Positions 7,450-13,305 of a stretch of 13,305 bases of DNA are shown in pieces (the stretch's first letter is position 1; each line of letters starts with the position of its first letter). A program made the translations under genes and the position numbers. The stretch spans positions 1-13,305 of the forward strand of contig JAUJNC010000137.1 of NCBI GenBank assembly GCA_030446525.1, read 5' to 3'. Below the pieces are notes generated by a model, which was not told the DNA's origin, made no database searches, and saw nothing but the letters and a program-made list of their open reading frames with translations. This stretch comes from Armatimonadaceae bacterium (GTDB taxonomy: Bacteria > Armatimonadota > Armatimonadia > Armatimonadales > Armatimonadaceae).

Positions 7450-7750
7450 CTAACGCACGAACAGAAGCAGGGATATCAGGGAGATGGGCCACCGTCCAGA
7501 GGGCGGGTCGCTCGAAAGGTGGCTGCGAGCGCGGCGGCTGACCCGCTCGGGGGCGCCGCCGTACGCGAGCGTCGCCGCCGTCGCGAGCGCGACCAGGTGG
7601 CCGATCAGGGAGCGGGCGCAGCGTTTCGGCCCACACGGGGCGGGGACGATCGCCGCGGCCGCCCCGTAGTGCGTCGGGGCCGCACCGCCCAGGGCCACGG
7701 CAAGCGCGGTCCAGAAACCGATTCACGGTGTCGCCGTACATTGGTGGCAT
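7450..7750 (-). CDS. Hypothetical small protein, possible frame break
   Basis: I do not recognise this product, and the gene itself is uncertain. A frame starting ATG at 7750 (MPPMYGDTVN) seems to pass by a one-base shift near 7715-7725 into a second frame. That frame reads FWTALAVALGGAAPTHYGAA, then SLIGHLVALATAATLAYGG, and ends ISLISLLLFVR at 7450. The second half has one or two hydrophobic stretches, suggesting a small membrane protein. It ends 14 bases before the proposed start of the first permease, which fits a shared operon. TATAAG at 7786-7791 (minus strand) could be a -10 box, but no -35 is convincing. It lies in the 486-base gap between the permease and the sigma gene (7436-7921), which otherwise holds only the terminator at 7850-7896. 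No other gene is supported there. Confidence 0.3.
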
Positions 7751-7849
7751 CCCCCGGGTCGCGGCTTGGTGCGCTTTGCCTGCTTCTTATACTACATTTT
7801 ACGCTCCTGGCTGCCGCCGGGTTACCGGCATTTGGACGGGTTTTGCGCG

Positions 7850-7896
7850 CAAAAAGCCACGAGGGCGGCCGCACCACCCGGGTGCGGCCGCCCTCG
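7850..7896 (-). terminator. Intrinsic terminator of the sigma factor gene
   Basis: Bases 7860-7875 and 7881-7896 form a perfect 16-bp GC-rich stem with a five-base loop. On the minus strand it is followed by TGGC and then TTTTT (7855-7851). It begins 25 bases past the sigma stop codon. The adjoining TTTTGCGCGCAAAA (7841-7854) is itself a perfect palindrome and may extend the structure. Confidence 0.85.
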
Positions 7897-7921
7897 CGCT
7901 CGGGTCGGCGTCGGCTCCTTG

Positions 7922-8823
7922 TCAGCCTTGCAGGTACTCGCGCAGGCGCCGCCTGCGCGCGCGGCTGGAGTTTGCGCAGCGCCTGCGCCTCGATCTGGCG
8001 GACGCGCTCGCGCGAGATGTTCAGGCTCCTCCCGATCTGCTGCAGCACGTAGGTGTCCTCGCCGTCGAAGCCGAAGCGCTTGCGCATGATCGATTCTCGC
8101 TCGCGGTCGTCGAGGGTGCCAGTATGGAGTCGATCTCTTGCATCTCGGCGTCGATCGCCTTCTCCTGCGGGTCCGGTGATGTCTTGTCATATAGCAGCGA
8201 TCCCAGGCTGGTGTTCTCCTCGTCGCCCACGGGCATGTCCAGGGAGATCGGCTCCTGCGTCGTGTTGAGGAGGTTCGACACCTTGCGCGGCGAGATGCCG
8301 GTGCGCTGCGCGAGCCTGCTCGGGCGTCGGGTCCTCGCCCTGCTCGCGGCGCATCTCGGAGCGCGCCTTGTCGATCTTGCGCAGCGACTCGGAGACGTGC
8401 GCGGGGAGGCGGATGGACTTGGCCTTGTTGTCCACGGCGCGGCCGATGGCCTGGCGCATCCACTGGGTGGCGTAGGTCGAGAACCGGTAGCCGCGCTTGG
8501 GGTCGAAGCGCTCCGCCACCGCCGTCATCAGGCCGATCGCCCCCCTCCTGGATCAGGTCCTCGAACGGGATGCCGACGAGCGGTACGCCTTGGCGATCGA
8601 GACCACCAGGCGCATGTTGGCCTGACCAGGCGCGCCTTGGCCTGCCCGTCGCCCCCGGCGATGCGCCGCGCCAGGCGCACCTCCTCGTCGGGCGTCAGCA
8701 GGCCGCGCGCGTCAGCCGGTTGATGTAGGACTGCAGGTCGTCCGAGCGCGGCTCCTGCGCCGGCTCCTCGGCCCCCACTCCTCCACCGCCGCCATTCCCA
8801 TCCTGTCTCGTCGCCACTGCCAT
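7922..8823 (-). CDS. RNA polymerase sigma-70 factor, RpoD/SigA-like, reading frame broken by about seven single-base indels
   Basis: Promoter-recognition subunit of RNA polymerase, about 300 residues when frames are joined. Visible in order are a glycine-rich start (MAVATRQDGNGGGG), region 1.2 (DDLQSYINRL, then GLLTPDEEVRLARRI), and region 2 (NMRLVVSIAK, GIPFEDLIQEG, GLMTAVAERFDPKRGYRFST, YATQWMRQAIGRAV). Region 3 follows (RLPAHVSESLRKIDKAR, TGISPRKVSNLLNTTQEPIS) and then region 4 (TLDDRERESIMRKRFG, SLNISRERVRQIEAQALRKL). It ends in RARRRRLREYLQG. Frame breaks lie near 8702, 8625, 8577, 8542, 8315, 8118 and 7968. Every conserved residue survives on both sides, which favours sequence error over decay. 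The length, without the long region 1.1 and non-conserved insert, resembles short primary or group 2 sigma factors. ATG 8823 is chosen because GGGAGGAG lies seven bases upstream. The 192-base gap to larC contains an AT-rich island (about 8920-9000), the likely promoter site, with no clear hexamers. Confidence 0.85.
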
Positions 8824-8830
8824 TTCCACG

Positions 8831-8838
8831 CTCCTCCC
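8831..8838 (-). promoter_or_regulatory. Ribosome binding site of the sigma factor gene
   Basis: GGGAGGAG on the minus strand, seven bases before ATG 8823. It fixes the start codon in a gene whose frame is broken shortly downstream, where longer apparent frames would otherwise mislead. Confidence 0.75.
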
Positions 8839-9015
8839 GCGTTTTCCCCGCCCAACTTCCTGCATCAGAGACGCGGAGAGCGGCCGGCGCCCCGCAGGCC
8901 GCCAGGAAACTCAAACCGGCTATCCCACAAACTACAAATACGCAAACCTGTTATACCTGGTTCCGGGAAATTCGCCGCTGCCGCCGCGAAAAATCGTGCT
9001 GGAAACGCCCTATCG

Positions 9016-10219
9016 CTATTTTCGGTCGCGCGCCGCCAGCGCTGCATGGTAAACGTCATGGAGCGCGACGCCGTACTCCTGTGCCGCCGACCGACAGTCC
9101 TCGAACTCGGGGGCCGCCGTCACCTCGCGCCCCGCCCTGCGTCGCCACCTTCACCCGCACCCGGCCGAACGGCGTCTCCACCGCCTCCCAGGTGCGGTCG
9201 AGGCAGGTGCGCCGGGCGACGGTCGGCCGCACGCCGAATGTCCCCGTCTCGGCGAAGACCACCTCGGAAAGCCGGGACGCGTCTTCGGGCGCGGCGAGAA
9301 CGGTGAGCAGGGTCCCCGGACGGTTCTTCTTCATCTGCGCCGCCACGAAGAACACGTCGAGCGCCCCCGCGGCGAGGAGCCGCTCCTGCACGTACCCCAG
9401 AACCTCGCCGGGCGCATCGTCCAGGTTCGTTTCCAGCACCGCTACCGTGGCCGGGGAGCTAACGGCGGCCTCCCGCAAGGAATGCACGTCTTGTGCCTCG
9501 CCGATCACGGCGCGCAGCAGATTGGGGAACGGCGCGCCCCAGTCCTTCTTCCCCGCGCCGTAGCCCACCGCCTGCGGCGTCATCGGGGGCGGGTCGCCCA
9601 CCCGCCCCTCGCTCAGCGTGGCGACGATGGCCGCGCCCGTGGGCGTCACCAGCTCCCCGCTCACGGCAACGGGGTAGGTCGGCAGCCCCAGGAGCAGTTC
9701 CATGGTCGCCGGGGCCGGGAGCGGCATCCGCCCGTGCTGGCAGTCCACGAAGCCGCGGCTCATCGGCAGCGGCGACGCGCAGACCGCCTCGACCCCGAGC
9801 ATCTCGAGCAAAATGCACGCCCCCGTGATGTCCACGATGGCGTCTACCGCCCCGACCTCGTGGAAGTGGATCTTGTCCGGCGTCGTCCCGTGCACCCTGG
9901 CCTCGGCCTCGGCCAGGCGCGTGAAGATCGCCAGCGCCTTGTCGCGCACGCCCGGCGACAGGCCGGAGGCGGCGTAGATGGCCTCGATGTCGGCCAGGTG
10001 CCGCCCGTGCCCCTGGTCCGTTTCGAGCAGCTCCACGTCCACGTCGGTCGCCATCAGCCCCTCGACCTTGCGCCGGCCGATGTGGAGCCGGTAGCCGGGC
10101 ACGTCCAGCCGGGCCAGCGCGTCGCGGAACGCGGCCTCGTCCGCCCCGCACGCCAGCAGCGCCCCCAGCGTCATATCGCCCGAGATGCCGGAAAAACAAT
10201 CAAAATACGCGATTTTCAT
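9016..10219 (-). CDS. larC: LarC, nickel insertase for the pincer nucleotide cofactor, one frame break near its 3' end
   Basis: LarC inserts nickel into pyridinium-3,5-bisthiocarboxylic acid mononucleotide to finish the nickel-pincer nucleotide cofactor, using CTP (established for the Lactiplantibacillus protein). Motifs: FDCFSGISGDMTLGALL (from residue 6), DQGHGRHLADI (68-78), HFHEVGAVDAIVDITGA (118-134), then SGELVTPTGAAI and GYGAGKKDW. ETNLDDAPGEVLGYVQERLL and ALDVFFVAAQMKKNRPGTLL mark the C-terminal half. I chose ATG 10219 (MKIAYFDCF), the family's usual start, over ATG 10249. As written the frame ends in a nonsense tail at 9056. Changing frame by one base at the CCC of 9136-9138 restores REVTAAPEFEDC and YGVALHDVYHAALAARD, giving about 400 residues and a stop at 9016. 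It starts 14 bases after the Uma2 gene and is last in the lar operon. Confidence 0.9.
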
Positions 10220-10233
10220 TTGGTAAAAGAGCC

Positions 10234-10800
10234 TTACTCCGAGAACCATCTGCGCAGGGGCAGCGTGAAGCCCGGCAGCACCTCCTCGCCGGTCAGCGTG
10301 TCGTCCGGGCCGAGCGGGCGCGGCTCGGCATCGGGGCGATGTACCGTAAGTACGCGCGCCTTCAAGTTCAGCTCCCAGACGAGGCGAACGCCTGCGTCAA
10401 GCCACTGCCGCACCTTATCGGCGACCTCCTGAGCGCTGTCACTCGGCGAGCGGGTTTCGAGAACGAGGTCGGGGATGACGGGAACGTAGCCGCGCTTTCG
10501 GACAGGGACGAGGCGGGCCTTCGTGATAAAGGCGAAATCCGGCGCAAGAACCGTGTCCGGGTCCTGCGCCAGGAGGAACCCGGTCTCGGCCGCGTAACCC
10601 CGGCCCAGGTCTTTGCCGCGCAGAAAAACACCCACTTCAACCCCAAGATCGTACGTTGTGCTTCCGTGTTCGTCGCCGGCCGGGGGGGGCATCGGGTGCA
10701 GTTCTCCTTGGATCAGCTCGTAGCGGTATCCTCGTGCCGAAAGGTCTTCCAGGTCTTCGGCAGTGTAGGCGCGTCTGGTTTCCAGCTTCGCTACGCTCAT
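10234..10800 (-). CDS. Uma2 family (DUF820) restriction-endonuclease-like protein
   Basis: The 188-residue protein is of the Uma2 family, whose fold is PD-(D/E)XK nuclease-like; its biological role is not established. Visible landmarks are GYRYELIQGEL (E28 of the YELI/L-x-G-E motif), APDFAFI (D88), and PDLVLETRSPSD (D111, E115), the core of the presumed active site. These are followed by the helix EVADKVRQWLDAGVRLVWEL and the C-terminal EEVLPGFTLPL, all typical. Length is normal for the family. It begins six bases after the larB stop, with GAGGGA overlapping that stop as ribosome-binding site, and ends 14 bases before larC, so it is embedded in the lar operon. By eye its sequence is less GC-rich than larB and larC, hinting at later insertion. 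Such genes are often multicopy and mobile in their genomes, so a role in cofactor synthesis is not implied. Confidence 0.88.
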   Translation of the reverse strand: MSVAKLETRRAYTAEDLEDLSARGYRYELIQGELHPMPPPAGDEHGSTTYDLGVEVGVFLRGKDLGRGYAAETGFLLAQDPDTVLAPDFAFITKARLVPVRKRGYVPVIPDLVLETRSPSDSAQEVADKVRQWLDAGVRLVWELNLKARVLTVHRPDAEPRPLGPDDTLTGEEVLPGFTLPLRRWFSE

Positions 10801-10806
10801 GTTCCC

Positions 10807-11565
10807 TCACTTCTCCCCTTGGTGCGCCACGAGGTGCGCGAAATAGCCCGCGCCGAAGCCGTTGTCGATGTTGACCACGGCGACGCCGGTCGCGCAGGAG
10901 TTGAGCATGGTGAGCAGGGCCGCCTCGCCGCCGAAGGCCGCGCCGTAGCCGACGCTGGTGGGCACCGCGACCACGGGGCAGGCGACTAAACCGCCCACGA
11001 CCGAGGCGAGCGCGCCCTCCATGCCCGCGCAGACCACGACGGCCCGCGCCCCCGCCAGCACCTCGCGCCGGTCCAGCAGGCGGTGCAGCCCGGCCACGCC
11101 GACGTCGTACACCCGCACGACGCGCGAGCCGAGCGTTTCCAGCGTCACGGCCGCCTCCTCGGCGACGGGCATGTCCGACGTCCCCGCCGAGGCGACGGCG
11201 ACGTACGCCCCGCCTGCCGGCGGCTCCGGCAGGGCGCCGACCACGATGCACCGCGCCGCCTCATAGTACGTCGCCTGCGGCAGCGCGGCGCCGACCGCCG
11301 CCGCCACTTCGGGGGAGGCGCGCGTGAGCAGGATCCGGTCCGCGGTTTCGGACAGACGCCGCGCGATGACCACGCACTGCTCCACGGTCTTGCCCTGACA
11401 AAAGACCACCTCCGGGTAGCCGGTCCGCAGCGCGCGGTGCGTGTCCAGGCGGGCGAACCCGAGGTCCTCGTAGGGGAAGTCGCGGAGCGCGTCCATCGCG
11501 CTCTCGACGCTGGAGGCTCCACTTTGCACCTCGCGGAGCAGGCGCTCGAGGCGGGCAGTGTCCAT
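10807..11565 (-). CDS. larB: LarB, nicotinic acid adenine dinucleotide carboxylase/hydrolase
   Basis: First step of nickel-pincer nucleotide synthesis: carboxylates C5 of the pyridinium ring of nicotinic acid adenine dinucleotide and hydrolyses the phosphoanhydride to release AMP. It gives pyridinium-3,5-biscarboxylic acid mononucleotide. The 252 residues comprise a helical N-terminal part with LDTHRALRTGYPEVVFCQGK and a C-terminal PurE (AIR carboxylase)-like domain. The latter shows VASAGTSDMPVAEEA, RVYDVGVAGLHRLL, VVVCAGMEGALASVVGGL, VPTSVGYGA and LNSCATGVAVVNIDNGFGAG. C224 in NSC matches the catalytic cysteine of characterised LarB. ATG 11565 immediately follows the larE TAG with no gap, so translation is probably coupled. 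No frame break is seen. Confidence 0.95.
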   Translation of the reverse strand: MDTARLERLLREVQSGASSVESAMDALRDFPYEDLGFARLDTHRALRTGYPEVVFCQGKTVEQCVVIARRLSETADRILLTRASPEVAAAVGAALPQATYYEAARCIVVGALPEPPAGGAYVAVASAGTSDMPVAEEAAVTLETLGSRVVRVYDVGVAGLHRLLDRREVLAGARAVVVCAGMEGALASVVGGLVACPVVAVPTSVGYGAAFGGEAALLTMLNSCATGVAVVNIDNGFGAGYFAHLVAHQGEK

Positions 11566-12429
11566 CTAACGGCCCGGAAGGTTTGCGTTCATGCTGCCCG
11601 ACCGGTACCCCGCCAGGTCGAGGGCGACGTAGGTATATCCCAGCTCCCGGAATCGCGCGGTGACGGCGTCCGAGACCCCGGGTTCCAGAAGGCGGGCGAA
11701 CTCCGCCTTGTCGATCTCGATGCGGGCGATGGTGTCGTGGTGGCGGACGCGCACCTGCCGGAAGCCCAGGTCGTGCAGGAACTCCTCGCAGCGGTCCAGG
11801 CGGGCGAGCAGGTCAGCCGTGATCCGGGTGCCGTACGGGAAGCGCGACGACAAGCAGGCGAGGCTCGGCTTGTCCCAGGTCGGCAGGCCCATGCGCTTGG
11901 ACAGGAGCCGGATCTCCGCCTTGCCCAGCATCACCTCCTGCAGCGGCGCGCGCGCGCCGTACTCCTCGGCGGCGACGGCGCCGGGGCGGTGGTCGCCCAG
12001 GTCGTCGGCGATGGCCCCGTAAGCGATCCAGCGGATGCCCGTCTCCTCCGAGACCTGCTTCAGGTGCGTGAAAAGCTCCTCTTTGCAGTAATAGCACCGG
12101 TTGGTCGGGTTGGCCGCGTACGCCTCGTTTTCCAGCTCGTTGGTGCGCACGGTGCGCAGGCGTATGCCGATGCTTTCGGCGAGCTCCAGGGCCGCGTCTT
12201 TTTCCCGCGCCGCGTAGGACTCGGACAGAGCCACGACGGCCACGGCGCGCTCGCTTAGCTCCTCCTGCGCCACCTTGGCCAGGAACGCCGAGTCCACGCC
12301 GCCCGAATAGCCCAGGACAATCTCGCCCATCTCGCGCAGCAGGGCGCGCAGCGCGGCAAGCTTGCGCTCCGCTTCTTCGGCGTTGGCGGAGGCGGTCTGG
12401 AGTTTCAGCAGAGGTTGTGTTGTGCTCAT
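11566..12429 (-). CDS. larE: LarE, ATP-dependent sulfur transferase for the pincer nucleotide cofactor
   Basis: LarE adenylates the carboxylates of the LarB product and replaces oxygen with sulfur to form the bis-thiocarboxylate. The PP-loop ATP-binding motif SGGVDS is at residues 42-47. NRCYYCKEEL provides C112 and C115, and KPSLACLSSRFPYG provides C192, equivalent to the single sacrificial cysteine of Lactiplantibacillus LarE. The three-cysteine set matches the LarE subgroup reported to bind an iron-sulfur cluster and act catalytically rather than by self-sacrifice (family knowledge; assignment here is inference). I chose ATG 12429 (MSTTQPLL), giving 287 residues. An in-frame ATG at 12477 would add 16 residues and lies beside a palindrome without a ribosome-binding site. 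First gene of a larE-larB-Uma2-larC operon. Confidence 0.93.
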   Translation of the reverse strand: MSTTQPLLKLQTASANAEEAERKLAALRALLREMGEIVLGYSGGVDSAFLAKVAQEELSERAVAVVALSESYAAREKDAALELAESIGIRLRTVRTNELENEAYAANPTNRCYYCKEELFTHLKQVSEETGIRWIAYGAIADDLGDHRPGAVAAEEYGARAPLQEVMLGKAEIRLLSKRMGLPTWDKPSLACLSSRFPYGTRITADLLARLDRCEEFLHDLGFRQVRVRHHDTIARIEIDKAEFARLLEPGVSDAVTARFRELGYTYVALDLAGYRSGSMNANLPGR

Positions 12430-12445
12430 GGGATTGTTCGTGACT

Positions 12446-12451
12446 AGTATA
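12446..12451 (-). promoter_or_regulatory. Candidate -10 box for the lar operon
   Basis: TATACT on the minus strand, 16 bases before ATG 12429, in a short AT-richer stretch. No good -35 hexamer is seen 16-18 bases further upstream. If used, the 5' leader would be only about 10 bases, with no Shine-Dalgarno sequence. Confidence 0.3.
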
Positions 12452-12480
12452 CCCAAAACGGGGGACATATCGGACATCAG

Positions 12481-12502
12481 GGGGCGCCGCTTGCGGCGCC
12501 CC
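12481..12502. terminator. Perfect 10-bp palindrome between the deacylase and larE
   Basis: GGGGCGCCGC (12481-12490) and GCGGCGCCCC (12493-12502) are exact inverse complements around two bases; as RNA this would be a 9-bp stem with a four-base loop. It begins 11 bases after the deacylase stop, in a good position to end that transcript. No T-run follows on the minus strand, so it is not a textbook intrinsic terminator. Confidence 0.5.
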
Positions 12503-12513
12503 GTCCCGACCCG

Positions 12514-13305
12514 CTACTGCCCGCGCCGCAGCACCCTGCCCGCCCGCGCGCCCGTGGCTTGGCCGCCGGCCACGGCGAGCGTGCCGGCCACCAGGACGTA
12601 CCGGACGCCCACCGCGAGCCGGTGCGGGTCGGCGAACGTCGCGGTGTCGGCGACCTGCTGCGGGTCCAGGGCCACGATGTCGGCGACGGCCCCGGGGGCG
12701 AGGCGGCCCCGGTCCTCCCGGCCTAGCCGCGCCGCGGGCAGCGAGGTCATGCGGCGGATCGCTTCCTCCCAGGTCAGCAGTCCCTTTTCGCGGACGTAGC
12801 GCGCCAGGACACGGGCGAACGCGCCGTACGAGCGAGGGTGGACCCGGTCCTGGGACCCGGGCCCGGCGGGAAAGGACGCGACGGCGTCCGAGCCGACCAT
12901 GACCCGCCTGTCACACAGGACGCGCTCCACGTCGGCCTCGGAAAGGGCGTAGTGGACCGCCGAAACGAACACTTCCTCCTCGGACAGCAGGTCCAGCACC
13001 CAGTCGCGCGGGTCCTTCCCCCCCGACCGGGCGAGCTCGGCTACCGTGCGCCCCTGGTACTCGCGGTGCGACGGGCAGGACGCGATCTCCACGGCCGCGA
13101 AGTCGATCTCCCCCATGGCGGCGGGGGGGCGGCCGCCCGCGTCCGGGGGGGCAACCCTTACCCGCCGGGCGGGGGGCCGGGCGGGCCGGGGCCACGCGGG
13201 GCGCGGCGTGGTGGGCCCCCGCGGCAGGTACGCACTGCTCGGGGAAAGGTCCCCAACACCGAGCGAGCCGCACTCTGCTCTCTCGAAGTGTTGTGATTCT
13301 GTGTG
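12514..13305 (-). CDS. N-acyl-D-amino-acid deacylase (amidohydrolase family), C-terminal part
   Basis: Zinc-dependent hydrolase that removes acyl groups from N-acyl-D-amino acids; its N-terminal half lies beyond the right edge. Counting from the in-frame ATG at 13116, motifs are VEIASCPSHREYQGRTVAEL (9-28), VMVGSDAVASFP with D77 as the conserved catalytic/metal aspartate, and HPRSYGAFARVLARYVRE (93-110). These are followed by LTWEEAIRRMTSLPAARLGR, GRLAPGAVADIVALDP, and TGARAGRVLRRGQ at the end, the standard tail of D-aminoacylase and related deacylases. ATG 13116 is not a true start because the family is about 500-550 residues long with metal ligands further upstream. The frame stays open from 13116 to the edge, but that part is proline- and arginine-rich and does not resemble the family, so 13117-13305 may contain sequence errors. 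Which acyl-amino acid is cleaved cannot be told. Confidence 0.82.
   Translation of the reverse strand, partial: HTESQHFERAECGSLGVGDLSPSSAYLPRGPTTPRPAWPRPARPPARRVRVAPPDAGGRPPAAMGEIDFAAVEIASCPSHREYQGRTVAELARSGGKDPRDWVLDLLSEEEVFVSAVHYALSEADVERVLCDRRVMVGSDAVASFPAGPGSQDRVHPRSYGAFARVLARYVREKGLLTWEEAIRRMTSLPAARLGREDRGRLAPGAVADIVALDPQQVADTATFADPHRLAVGVRYVLVAGTLAVAGGQATGARAGRVLRRGQ

Noticed and set aside
7484..7669. 61-codon plus-strand ORF in the gap upstream of the permeases
   Set aside because: No ribosome-binding site and low-complexity composition; the minus-strand reading there has better hydrophobic structure, though it too is weak.
8980..9000. Possible terminator hairpin after larC (TTCGC...GCGAA)
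   Set aside because: Only five bases pair cleanly and no T-run follows on the minus strand.
9482..10432. Plus-strand open frame across larC and the Uma2 gene
   Set aside because: Antisense to two well-supported genes, histidine- and arginine-rich, no motif.
11083..12258. 391-codon plus-strand frame opposite larB and larE
   Set aside because: Both genes on the other strand carry full catalytic motifs; this frame has only biased composition.
12430..12477. Upstream ATG for larE adding 16 residues
   Set aside because: It abuts the palindrome with no ribosome-binding site, and the extra residues have no counterpart in the family as I know it; not fully excluded.

Overview
This is a high-GC bacterial chromosomal fragment with tightly packed genes. 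It carries carbohydrate-active enzymes, formylglycine-type sulfatases, a nickel-pincer-cofactor operon, a Uma2-family nuclease and an N-acyl-D-amino-acid deacylase. That mix suits an environmental polysaccharide degrader such as Armatimonadota, Planctomycetota, Verrucomicrobiota or Chloroflexota. The lineage is an inference; the window holds no rRNA, tRNA or other marker precise enough to fix it. I saw no CRISPR array, insertion sequence or RNA gene.

Left part, plus strand (1-5670): the 3' part of a GH36-like glycosidase, then a sulfatase, a secreted GH10 xylanase and a second sulfatase. The last three are nearly contiguous (11-nt and 4-nt gaps), so they read as one polysaccharide-utilisation operon for a sulfated, xylose-containing glycan. 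A GC-rich palindrome forms the last codons of the glycosidase, and a 12-bp inverted repeat spans the stop of the second sulfatase.

Middle part, minus strand (5781-8823): two overlapping ABC-2 type permease genes, preceded by a weak hypothetical ORF. Upstream of these is an RpoD-like sigma-70 factor with its own strong intrinsic terminator. No ATPase gene for the permeases is present. From about 6780 to 9140 the reading frames of otherwise well-conserved proteins break repeatedly by single bases: about six times in the first permease, seven in the sigma factor and once in larC. From about 950 to 6580 and from about 9140 to 13116 I see no breaks. This looks like a poorly corrected stretch of assembly rather than real decay, so those genes are given as whole, frame-broken CDSs.

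Right part, minus strand (9016-13305): larE, larB, a Uma2 gene and larC in one tight operon. They make the nickel-pincer nucleotide cofactor used by lactate racemase and related LarA enzymes; no larA is in the window. Upstream of larE, after a perfect 10-bp palindrome, lies the C-terminal part of an N-acyl-D-amino-acid deacylase. Its frame is open to the window edge, but the outermost 190 bases look unlike coding sequence of that family.

No wholly new system is evident. The most interesting points are the sulfatase-xylanase-sulfatase cassette, the nuclease gene embedded in the lar operon, and the tract of clustered frame breaks.
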